From Desulfobacteraceae bacterium (GTDB taxonomy: Bacteria; Desulfobacterota; Desulfobacteria; Desulfobacterales; Desulfosalsimonadaceae), in the NCBI GenBank assembly GCA_024636355.1, contig JAGXHH010000198.1:1-12769 (forward strand): 12,769 nucleotides of DNA. The letters are read 5' to 3'. Under the pieces are notes generated by a model. It saw nothing but the letters and a program-made list of their open reading frames with translations, was not told the DNA's origin and made no database searches. This document shows, in pieces, positions 1 to 6,062 of the stretch (position 1 is its first letter; each line of letters starts with the position of its first letter). The translations under genes and the position numbers were made by a program.

Positions 1-386
1 GGGTACAGCGACTGGTCGGGGTACATCTCGCCGGCGCCATTGGCGTCGGCCGCCACCTGCCAGCCGCTGAGGTAGATCGCTTTGAGGCCGGCCTCGACCT
101 GCTGGACGGCCTGGTTGCCGGTCAGCGCGCCGAGGGCGGGGATGAACTCTTCCTTGTGCAGCAGGTCCCATAGCCGGATGGCGCCGGCTCTTGCCATCGA
201 ATACTCGACCTTCATGGTACCGCGCAGATTGAGCACGTCGGAGGCGGTATAATTCCGGGTGACGCCCTTCCATCTCGGATCGGCCTTCCAGGACTGCTCC
301 AGGGCTTCGATTTCGGCATTATCGATCATGTGGCACGAATGGCGACGGGTGAGATCCTCGGCCTGTTCTATTATGGTTTTGGTCAT
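1..386 (-). CDS. aceA: Isocitrate lyase, N-terminal part (gene runs off the left edge)
   Basis: Isocitrate lyase splits isocitrate into succinate and glyoxylate, the first step of the glyoxylate bypass in the cytosol. Reading leftwards from the ATG at 386 gives 128 residues with no stop before the window edge. The stretch ALGALTGNQA (about residues 85-93) and YLSGWQVAADAN (about 105-116), followed by MYPDQSLY, are the hallmark N-terminal segments of AceA. The catalytic KKCGH region would lie beyond the edge and is not seen. The start is supported by AAGGA about 8 nt upstream of the ATG. The gene follows aceB on the same strand after 155 bp, the usual order aceB-aceA, but the gap holds a hexanucleotide palindrome. 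The identification is secure; only completeness is unknown. Confidence 0.95.
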   Translation of the reverse strand, partial: MTKTIIEQAEDLTRRHSCHMIDNAEIEALEQSWKADPRWKGVTRNYTASDVLNLRGTMKVEYSMARAGAIRLWDLLHKEEFIPALGALTGNQAVQQVEAGLKAIYLSGWQVAADANGAGEMYPDQSLY

Positions 387-422
387 GGGTGGTGTCCTTA
401 TGTTTTAATCGGTTGTTGTTTT

Positions 423-506
423 CTTGCTCTTGCTCTTGCTCTTAATCTTAATCTCCAGCGATCAAGACAGATCAAGAGTAAGATTAAGATCAAGAGCAAG
501 ATTAAG
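423..506. repeat. Hexanucleotide-unit palindrome between aceB and aceA
   Basis: The left arm (423-452) is three CTTGCT units followed by two CTTAAT units. The right arm (471-506) is six units of the complementary kind: ATCAAG, AGTAAG, ATTAAG, ATCAAG, AGCAAG, ATTAAG. The arms are therefore reverse complements in unit type but not base for base, with an 18-nt centre. An aceB-aceA transcript would carry the structure and could fold it into a long imperfect stem. The same unit types recur at 10451-10681. Small lysine/isoleucine/serine-rich reading frames across it are artefacts of the repeat. Confidence 0.85.
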
Positions 507-541
507 GGGTGATGGAGTATAGCCGGATGCGATTGCTCCCC

Positions 542-2140
542 CTAATCCAGATGCTCATACGCCCGCAGCGTCAGAAACTCCACCAGGTCTTCCGTCAGGA
601 TGATCTCCGAGAGCAGGCCGGCGGCTTTTTCGTAGTTGCCGGACTTGAACGGGTCCGGGCCGACGGCCTCCCGGATCTTCTGCAGTTCCTCTTTTTGAAT
701 TACCTTGAACATGTCCGCGGTCACCTCCCGTCCATCATCTAAGATTCCCCGGGGATGGTGAACCCACTGCCAGATCTGGGTACGGGCGATTTCCGCGGTA
801 GCGGCGTCTTCCATCAGGTGATTGATCGGCACGCTCCCGGTGCCAGACAGCCAGGTCGCCATGTACTGGATGCTGACACTCACGTTGTTGCGCAGCCCCG
901 TTTCGGTGATGGTGCCGTCCGGCAGCTTCAGCAGGTCTTTTACCGTGACGTGAACGTCTTCGCGTTTTTTGTCGATCTGGTTGGGGGCGGGCATCTCCTT
1001 GTCGAATTCTTCCATGGCAAGGCCGACCAGTCCGGGGTGGGCCACCCAGGTGCCGTCGTGGCCGTCGCGGGCCTCCCGCACCTTGTCTTCCCGGACCTTG
1101 GCAAGTGCTGCCTCATTGGCTTCCGGGTCGTTTTTGATCGGGATCTGGGCAGCCATGCCGCCGATGGCGTGCACCCCCCTGCGGTGGCAGGTTTTAATCG
1201 CCAGCAGCGAATAGGAATGCATGCCTTGCCGGGTCATGGTGATCTGGGAACGGTCCGGGAAGATGTATTCGGGGATGTTCCGGAACCGTTTGATGAAGCT
1301 GAAGATGTAGTCCCAGCGGCCGCAGTTGAGGCCGGCCATATGGTCCTTTAAGTGATAGATGATCTCGTCCATCTGGAAAGATGCCAGGATGGTTTCGATC
1401 AGCACGGTCGCCTTGATGGTCCCTTTCGGGATGCCGAGCATTTCCTGGGTGCGCAAAAATACGTCGTTCCACAGCTTGGCCTCGTGGTAGCTTTCGAACT
1501 TGGGCAGGTAGAAATAGGGGCCGCTTCCTTTTTCGATCAGGTTTTTTGCGTTGTGAAAGAAAAAGAGTCCGAAATCAAAGAGGCTGCCGGAAACCGGTTT
1601 GCCGTCGACCAGCAGATGTTTTTCGTTCAAATGCCACCCCCGGGGGCGGACGATCAGGGTGGCGGTTTTGTCGTTTAACCGGTATTCCTTCCCCTCGGGC
1701 GAGGTATATTCCAGAGTCCCGTTTACCGCGTCGCGCAGATTGATCTGTCCGTTGATTGTGTTTTCCCAGGTCGGCGTGTGCGAATCCTCGAAATCGGCCA
1801 TGTAGGTTTTCGCGCCGGAATTGAGCGCATTGATGACCATCTTGCGGTCGACCGGACCGGTGATCTCCACCCGCCGGTCCATGAGGTCCTCGGGTATCGG
1901 GGCGCACATCCAGTCGCCTTCACGGATGTTTTTTGTTTCGGGTGGGAAATCCGGGAATTTGCCGTCATCGATTTCCGCCTGGACCTGCTGGCGTTTTTTC
2001 AGCAGGTCCAGGCGGCGGAAATCGAACTCACGGGCCAGAGCCGCAATCAGCCGGAGAGCCTCCGGGGTGAGGATTTCTTTGAACGCATCGGTCAACGGGG
2101 CTTTGACATCAATACCGCCGCTATTTATATTTGCTGACAT
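542..2140 (-). CDS. aceB: Malate synthase A
   Basis: Malate synthase condenses glyoxylate with acetyl-CoA to give malate and completes the glyoxylate bypass. The 532-residue product matches the length of the AceB (malate synthase A) class. The family signature KDHMAGLNCGRWDYIF is at residues 265-280. The conserved segment GPVDRKMVINALNSGAKTYM starts at residue 95 and runs on into ADFEDSHTPTWEN. RPRGWH at 165-170 supplies the expected active-site arginine, E249 and D277 are the expected magnesium ligands, and the MEDAATAEI segment (443-451) contains the expected catalytic aspartate D445. The C-terminus EFLTLRAYEHLD is family-typical. I start it at the ATG at 2140 because GGGAGGT lies 7 nt upstream; a longer frame to 2206 adds 22 residues that overlap this Shine-Dalgarno site and a palindrome. 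It is divergent from aceK and is followed by aceA. Confidence 0.97.
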   Translation of the reverse strand: MSANINSGGIDVKAPLTDAFKEILTPEALRLIAALAREFDFRRLDLLKKRQQVQAEIDDGKFPDFPPETKNIREGDWMCAPIPEDLMDRRVEITGPVDRKMVINALNSGAKTYMADFEDSHTPTWENTINGQINLRDAVNGTLEYTSPEGKEYRLNDKTATLIVRPRGWHLNEKHLLVDGKPVSGSLFDFGLFFFHNAKNLIEKGSGPYFYLPKFESYHEAKLWNDVFLRTQEMLGIPKGTIKATVLIETILASFQMDEIIYHLKDHMAGLNCGRWDYIFSFIKRFRNIPEYIFPDRSQITMTRQGMHSYSLLAIKTCHRRGVHAIGGMAAQIPIKNDPEANEAALAKVREDKVREARDGHDGTWVAHPGLVGLAMEEFDKEMPAPNQIDKKREDVHVTVKDLLKLPDGTITETGLRNNVSVSIQYMATWLSGTGSVPINHLMEDAATAEIARTQIWQWVHHPRGILDDGREVTADMFKVIQKEELQKIREAVGPDPFKSGNYEKAAGLLSEIILTEDLVEFLTLRAYEHLD

Positions 2141-2147
2141 CTCTGCT

Positions 2148-2154
2148 ACCTCCC
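2148..2154 (-). promoter_or_regulatory. Strong ribosome binding site of aceB
   Basis: GGGAGGT on the minus strand sits 7 nt before the ATG at 2140. It decides that start over the upstream in-frame ATG at 2206. Confidence 0.8.
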
Positions 2155-2169
2155 ATTTTAATCTTGATG

Positions 2170-2187
2170 TTAGTTTCGTAAAACTAA
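2170..2187. promoter_or_regulatory. Perfect inverted repeat, candidate operator of the aceB/aceK divergent region
   Basis: TTAGTTT-CGTA-AAACTAA is a perfect 7-bp inverted repeat with a 4-bp centre, 30 bp ahead of the aceB start and 94 bp ahead of the aceK start. Its symmetry, AT-richness and position suit a dimeric repressor or activator site. No regulator gene is in the window, so the cognate protein is unknown. It could also form a small hairpin in the aceB leader. Confidence 0.45.
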
Positions 2188-2193
2188 AATTAA

Positions 2194-2261
2194 TCACAGA
2201 GCGCACAGAGGCAAATTATTCAAAATCATCTCTCTCCGAGTCCTCTGCCTTTCTGTGGTGA
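2194..2261. repeat. Imperfect inverted repeat with CACAGAGG-type arms
   Basis: The left arm, beginning TCACAGAGCGCACAGAGGC (2194-2212), is an imperfect reverse complement of the right arm CCTCTGCCTTTCTGTGGTGA (2242-2261). Arms of this CACAGAGGC type are a common dispersed intergenic motif in many proteobacterial genomes, by memory rather than by a search. It occupies most of the aceB-aceK divergent space and so may displace or contain promoter elements. Confidence 0.5.
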
Positions 2262-2280
2262 CATACCGGAAATTACACCT

Positions 2281-4059
2281 ATGGAAAAAACACCCGACTT
2301 TGCCGGCTGCATCCTGAACGCCTTCGACGATTACCATGACGCGTTCCGGAATATCACCCGGCGTGCGGGCCGCCGCTTTGTCGACGAGGACTGGGCCGGG
2401 TTCCGGGGGGATACGGTCGAACGACTCGATGTTTACGGCCGCACCGTCGACCGCACGGTGACCGAATTGCAGGAGGCGGCCGGCGATGCCGGAGTGCCGG
2501 CTGCGCTCTGGAGCACGGTCAAGCAGCAGTTCGACACCCTGCTCGAAAACCGCAACGATTACCAGCTGGCGGCCACTTTCTTCAACTCGGTCTCCCGCCG
2601 GGTGTTTAGTGTCATCGGGGTCAACCAGGCCATCGAGTTCACCGTAACCGAATTCCGCAAGCCGCTGGTTCAAGACGGTATCTGCCCCGACTGCTCCCCT
2701 TACGGCCAGTCTTCGGAAGCAGGCGACATCGAATCCGTCCTGTTCGAGATCCTTTCCCGATTCAGCGGCGAGTGCCCTTTCTCCGATATGCGCACTGATT
2801 CGCGGCGTGCCGCCGGGGTCGTTGCAAAGCACATCGAAGAAAAAAGGATATCCCCCGACCGTATCCGCGTGGAGATGGTCGACCCGGTCTTTTACCGGGA
2901 CAAGCTCGCGTACCTGATCGGCCGCATCATCTGCAGCAACGGGGCAGACGATGTGGTCATTCCGCTCGTTTTCTGCATCCTGAACATCAACGGCGACATC
3001 TTCGTCGATGCCGTGCTCCTCGATGAAGCCGACGTCAGCATCCTGTTCAGCTTCGCCCATTCCTATTTCCACGTGGACGTGACGTATCCGGAAGATCTCG
3101 TCGCGTTTCTCAAAACAATCCTGCCCGCCAAGCGCGTCTCCGAGATCTACACGTCGCTTGGGTACCACAAGCACGGGAAGTCTGAATTCTTCCGGGAACT
3201 GACGCGCAGCCTGGAAGGCTCCAGCGAGCAGTTTGAGATCGCCCGGGGGGAACAGGGGATGGTGATGTGCGTCATCACGATTGCGTCTTTCAACGTGGTC
3301 TTTAAAATCATCCGGGACCGGTTCGATTACCCTAAGAAAATCACCCCCGATGTCATCCGGGACCGCTATGATCTCGTTTTCAAGCACGACCGCGTCGGCC
3401 GCCTCGTCGATGCCCAGGAATTCAGGTACATGAAATTCGATCGGGGCTGCTTTTCCGAAGAACTGCTCCGGGAGCTGTCTCATAAAATAAATAATAATAT
3501 GGTTCTCACCGATGACCATCTGATCATAAAACATCTGTATACCGAACGGCGGCTGACCCCCCTGGACATCTATGTGCGGGAAAATCCCCCGGAAGCTGTA
3601 AAGGACGCGTTCCTGGACTACGGCTGGGCGGTCAAGGAAATGGCGGCGAGCAATATTTTTCCCGGGGACCTGCTTTACAAGAATTTCGGGGTGACCCGCC
3701 ACGGCCGGGTGGTCTTCTATGATTATGATGAACTGAGCCTGCTGACCGAATGCCGGTTCCGTAAAATGCCGGAGCCGCGCACCTATGACGAGGTGATGGC
3801 GGACGAACCCTGGTTTCCCGTCTTCGAAGACGATGTCTTCCCCGAGGAATTCCGGACCTACATCCAGCTGCCCGATCACGTAAAGGAGCCGTTCGAAGAA
3901 ATCCACGGCAATCTTTTCGACTACCGCTACTGGAAGACCATTCAGGAACGGGTCAAATCCGACATAGTCATCTACATCCTGCCCTACAAGAATCCCCGCC
4001 GGCTGGAGCATCACCTGCCGCAGAATTCCCATATCCTGTTCTTCAACCATACCGGATGA
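2281..4059 (+). CDS. aceK: Isocitrate dehydrogenase kinase/phosphatase
   Basis: AceK phosphorylates isocitrate dehydrogenase to inactivate it and also removes the phosphate, steering isocitrate into the glyoxylate bypass or the TCA cycle. The product has 592 residues against 578 in Escherichia coli. The N-terminal regulatory half is followed by the kinase-like half. The nucleotide loop ARGEQGMVM is at residues 321-329, the expected ATP lysine is K342, PGDLLYKNFGVTRHGRVVFY begins at 461 and includes catalytic D463, and the following DYDEL (481-485) carries D481. These residues keep a constant +6 offset from E. coli K336, D457 and D475, so both activities look intact. The ATG at 2281 has only a weak GGA-type Shine-Dalgarno. 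The gene is divergent from aceB instead of being third in an aceBAK operon. A 618-residue frame on the opposite strand is a shadow of its codon use. Confidence 0.97.
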   Translation: MEKTPDFAGCILNAFDDYHDAFRNITRRAGRRFVDEDWAGFRGDTVERLDVYGRTVDRTVTELQEAAGDAGVPAALWSTVKQQFDTLLENRNDYQLAATFFNSVSRRVFSVIGVNQAIEFTVTEFRKPLVQDGICPDCSPYGQSSEAGDIESVLFEILSRFSGECPFSDMRTDSRRAAGVVAKHIEEKRISPDRIRVEMVDPVFYRDKLAYLIGRIICSNGADDVVIPLVFCILNINGDIFVDAVLLDEADVSILFSFAHSYFHVDVTYPEDLVAFLKTILPAKRVSEIYTSLGYHKHGKSEFFRELTRSLEGSSEQFEIARGEQGMVMCVITIASFNVVFKIIRDRFDYPKKITPDVIRDRYDLVFKHDRVGRLVDAQEFRYMKFDRGCFSEELLRELSHKINNNMVLTDDHLIIKHLYTERRLTPLDIYVRENPPEAVKDAFLDYGWAVKEMAASNIFPGDLLYKNFGVTRHGRVVFYDYDELSLLTECRFRKMPEPRTYDEVMADEPWFPVFEDDVFPEEFRTYIQLPDHVKEPFEEIHGNLFDYRYWKTIQERVKSDIVIYILPYKNPRRLEHHLPQNSHILFFNHTG

Positions 4060-4075
4060 TGCCGGTAACCCGGGT

Positions 4076-4098
4076 CGCGGGCATGGCCCGCTCCTACG
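4076..4098 (-). repeat. REP hairpin copy 1
   Basis: On the minus strand it reads GTAG followed by a GAGCGGGC-cat-GCCCGC hairpin with a 6-bp GC stem (GCGGGC/GCCCGC) and a 3-nt loop. A GTAG tetranucleotide next to a small hairpin is the classical target layout of REP-associated transposases. It lies 16 bp after the aceK stop codon. Confidence 0.85.
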
Positions 4099-4188
4099 GC
4101 AGGCAGGATTGGTTTGGTTTTGCCTTGAAGAAGATATTAAAGATGTTCTACTCTGCTGATGGAACTATCAATAAGCAGTCGATCGGCT

Positions 4189-4212
4189 CGTAGGAGCGGG
4201 CCATGCCCGCGA
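4189..4212 (+). repeat. REP hairpin copy 2, opposite orientation
   Basis: The same unit as copy 1 but on the plus strand (GTAG at 4190-4193). Copies 1 and 2 form an inverted pair about 90 bp apart, as in a BIME. Confidence 0.85.
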
Positions 4213-4315
4213 ATATCGAAACGATCATAATCGCTCGGGTGCAAATCAACAGCAAACAGACCGGAGGATAATATTGACACCATTAATCCGAAAATCCGGG
4301 AATCCGATAACCCAT

Positions 4316-4339
4316 CGCGGGGCATGGCCCGCTCCTACG
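4316..4339 (-). repeat. REP hairpin copy 3 with one inserted G
   Basis: The same unit as copy 1 on the minus strand, but with an extra G in the stem (CGCGGGGC), giving a bulged hairpin. It ends 43 bp before the GTG start of rayT and abuts the GGGAG that could act as its Shine-Dalgarno site. Confidence 0.8.
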
Positions 4340-4382
4340 GGAGCAGGATGGTCCCGGTGCCAAGGCGTTACGTCGCGGTAGA

Positions 4383-4802
4383 GTGTCGATTCCCCATCAC
4401 GTTTATTCCGCGACTGCGGCCACTGCGGAACGGCAACGATTTTTTCTTAATTTTCAGGCAGGCTGTGCCGCCGCGCGCTGTTTTGAGGACAAAACGGTTC
4501 TTGGTGATGCCAAAATGCTTGCTTGGGTTTTAATGCCGGATCATGCGCATTGGCTTATTCAGCTGGGCGAAAAGGATACCCTTAGCCAGGTGATAAACCG
4601 CATTAAATCGTCCAGCGCCCGTCTGGCGAATCATTCACTGGACAGGCAGGGAAAGCTATGGCAGGCAGCGTATTACGATCATGCGGTGAGAGCGGAAGAA
4701 GATTTACGGAACATGGCCAGATACATCGTAGCCAACCCGTTACGTGCCGGGCTGGTTCAGCGTATACATGATTATCCATTCTGGAATGCGGTTTGGGTTT
4801 GA
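4383..4802 (+). CDS. rayT: REP-associated tyrosine transposase (RAYT)
   Basis: RAYTs are single-copy HUH/Y1 nucleases that cut single-stranded REP hairpins next to the GTAG tetranucleotide. The 139-residue frame starting at GTG 4383 has AWVLMPDHAHWLIQLG (about 47-62) with the metal-binding H54-A-H56 pair, LWQAAYYDHAVRAEEDLRNM (92-111), and ARYIVANPLRAGLV (112-125) with the expected nucleophile Y114. All are typical of this family. Six REP hairpins surround it, the expected genetic context. The start is problematic. The family usually begins with an arginine-rich segment before HHVYS, and the residues RRGRVSIPHHVYS are encoded in this frame without a start codon. An ATG at 4348 with a good GGGAG site is one base out of frame. 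The gene may thus use GTG 4383 or carry an N-terminal frameshift. The catalytic core appears intact. Confidence 0.9.
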   Translation: MSIPHHVYSATAATAERQRFFLNFQAGCAAARCFEDKTVLGDAKMLAWVLMPDHAHWLIQLGEKDTLSQVINRIKSSSARLANHSLDRQGKLWQAAYYDHAVRAEEDLRNMARYIVANPLRAGLVQRIHDYPFWNAVWV

Positions 4803-4826
4803 GTTGGGCTGCTCTATGATGGATTT

Positions 4827-4911
4827 TGCGGGCATGGCCCGCTCCTGCGATAGATTCGCGGGCATGGCCCGCTCCTACGATGGGATTTCGCGGGCATGGC
4901 CCGCTCCTGCG
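4827..4911 (-). repeat. Three tandem REP hairpins downstream of rayT
   Basis: Copies at 4827-4849, 4857-4879 and 4889-4911 lie in one orientation with start-to-start distances of 30 and 32 bp. Each keeps the GCGGGC-atg-GCCCGC hairpin. The tetranucleotide read on the minus strand is GCAG in the outer two and GTAG in the middle one. The array starts 24 bp after the rayT stop codon. The spacing is far too short for CRISPR spacers. Confidence 0.88.
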
Positions 4912-4923
4912 AGGGATTGAGCT

Positions 4924-4943
4924 CCGCCGGAGGCGGCTTTTTT
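4924..4943 (+). terminator. Rho-independent terminator after rayT and its REPs
   Basis: CCGCC-GGA-GGCGG forms a 5-bp GC stem with a 3-nt loop, followed by C and six T. It is oriented to end rightward transcription and lies between the REP array and the UbiA-like gene, so that gene needs its own promoter. Confidence 0.65.
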
Positions 4944-4993
4944 GTTTGGAAATCTGGCATTCGTTCGTCCTGGGAATTATCTTTTCTTCCAGA

Positions 4994-5917
4994 ATGAATG
5001 CCATCTACCGACTCAAACTCTACCTGGCGCTTTCGCGCACGCCCCACGGCATCCTCGACATGGCGACGCCTGCCTTTGCCGTGCTGCTTTACCTGGGTGA
5101 TCTGCCGCCTTTGCGTGTCGCCGTTATCGGCCTGATTACGGCATTTGCCGGATACACGGCAATATACGCTTTAAATGACGTGGTCGATTTTCGATCGGAC
5201 CGGGAAAAGTGCGGATATAAACCGGAAGGGTGCATTCCGGCGGGGCCGGAAAACTATCTCGATTCGCTGATGGTGCGGCATCCGATGGCGGAAGGGATGC
5301 TGTCTTACAGGGAAGGGGTGGTCTGGGCGCTCGGCTGGTCGGGGGTCGCCATGATCGGCGCCTGGCTGTTGAACCCGGTCTGCCTCTTGATTTTCCTCTC
5401 CGGCGCCGTCCTTGAAACGGTTTACTGCAAACTCTGGCGCGTCAGCCCCTGGCGGGCGGTGGTCAGCGGGTTCGTCAAGAACATGGGGACAATTGCCGCA
5501 GTTTATGCGGTCGATCCCGATCCGTCGGTCGGTTTCATGCTCCTGATTTTCCTTTGCCTGTTTTTCTGGGAAATCGGGGGACAGAACATCCCGGCCGACT
5601 GGACGGACATCGAAGAGGACCGGCGGTTCGGCGGCCAGACCATCCCGTTGCGGCTTGGAACGGAAAAAGCCGCGGCTATGGCACTTTTTTGCCTGATTGC
5701 CGCTGTCTGCCTCGGCGCGTTCCTGTTTTCCAGCACATTTTCCGAATCCCGGTGGACCGCTTCCCTGGCGGTTTTCCTTGCCGGCACCTATCTTCTGGTC
5801 GCACCCGCCATGACGCTGTTCAAAACAAAAGTCCGGGAAGAGGCAATGGCGCTCTTCAACAGGGCAAGCTATTTCCCGCTTGTCCTGTTTGCATTGGCCT
5901 GGGCGTTTATCGTTTGA
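4994..5917 (+). CDS. UbiA-superfamily membrane prenyltransferase, substrate unknown
   Basis: UbiA-type enzymes move a polyprenyl group from its diphosphate onto an acceptor inside the membrane. The 307-residue product has the two aspartate motifs of the superfamily. The first is NDVVDFRSD at residues 61-69 and the second is DWTDIEED at 202-209, placed either side of several hydrophobic helices (about 24-60, 108-142, 157-195, 225-245 and 258-275). It lacks the sequence after the first motif seen in genuine 4-hydroxybenzoate transferases (UbiA itself); instead a long insert (about 70-105) with a VRHPMAEGMLSYREG segment follows. I choose ATG 4994. The frame is open to 4826, but that extension would translate REP repeats and a terminator. 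The Shine-Dalgarno for 4994 is weak, so nearby alternative starts are possible. Candidates for its role are a lipid-quinone or an inositol-linked lipid. Neither can be shown. Confidence 0.85.
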   Translation: MNAIYRLKLYLALSRTPHGILDMATPAFAVLLYLGDLPPLRVAVIGLITAFAGYTAIYALNDVVDFRSDREKCGYKPEGCIPAGPENYLDSLMVRHPMAEGMLSYREGVVWALGWSGVAMIGAWLLNPVCLLIFLSGAVLETVYCKLWRVSPWRAVVSGFVKNMGTIAAVYAVDPDPSVGFMLLIFLCLFFWEIGGQNIPADWTDIEEDRRFGGQTIPLRLGTEKAAAMALFCLIAAVCLGAFLFSSTFSESRWTASLAVFLAGTYLLVAPAMTLFKTKVREEAMALFNRASYFPLVLFALAWAFIV

Positions 5918-5934
5918 GTAATCCATAAAAGACA

Positions 5935-6005
5935 GGCGGACACACAGGTCCACCCCTGCCAGCGATTAGGTCAAACGTTGTAGGGGCGGACCTGCGTGTC
6001 CGCCC
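5935..6005. repeat. Inverted pair of GTAGGGGCGG-type hairpins between convergent genes
   Basis: One element (5980-6005, plus strand) begins GTAGGGGCGGACCTGCGTGT and ends in CCGCCC. A near copy lies inverted at 5935-5960, 19 bp away. Each arm has a GGGCGGAC/GTCCGCCC-type stem, and the pair can form a larger cruciform or long hairpin. It sits between the stops of two convergent genes (5917 and 6063) and may end transcription from both sides, though there is no clear T-tract. It differs from the REP family around rayT. Confidence 0.75.
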
Positions 6006-6062
6006 AGTGTTTTAAATTGCCGGGCGGGAAAAAACCCGCGCAGCCATACAGCATTGCCCGGT

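Larger units (their letters stand above)
4060..4382. other. Gene-free stretch between aceK and rayT holding three REP hairpins
   Basis: About 320 bp without a gene. It contains REP copies at 4076-4098, 4189-4212 and 4316-4339. A TTGACA box lies at 4274-4279, but no convincing -10 box follows at 16-18 bp, so I do not call a promoter. No T-tract terminator follows aceK. Confidence 0.6.

Noticed and set aside
330..512. Small plus-strand frame ending in lysine/isoleucine/serine repeats
   Set aside because: It overlaps the aceA start on the other strand and its tail is the translation of the hexanucleotide array.
2194..4050. A 618-residue open frame antisense to aceK
   Set aside because: It follows the codon pattern of aceK on the other strand, has no family resemblance and no support of its own, while aceK carries all catalytic motifs.
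4274..4279. TTGACA as a -35 box for rayT
   Set aside because: No acceptable -10 box at 16-18 bp spacing.
4827..4911. Three regularly spaced repeats as a mini CRISPR array
   Set aside because: The repeats are 23 bp with only 7-9 bp between them, match REPs elsewhere around rayT, and no cas gene is present.
4826..4993. N-terminal extension of the UbiA-like frame back to ATG 4826
   Set aside because: It translates two and a half REP repeats (RAWPAP repeated) and a terminator hairpin; the family start fits ATG 4994.
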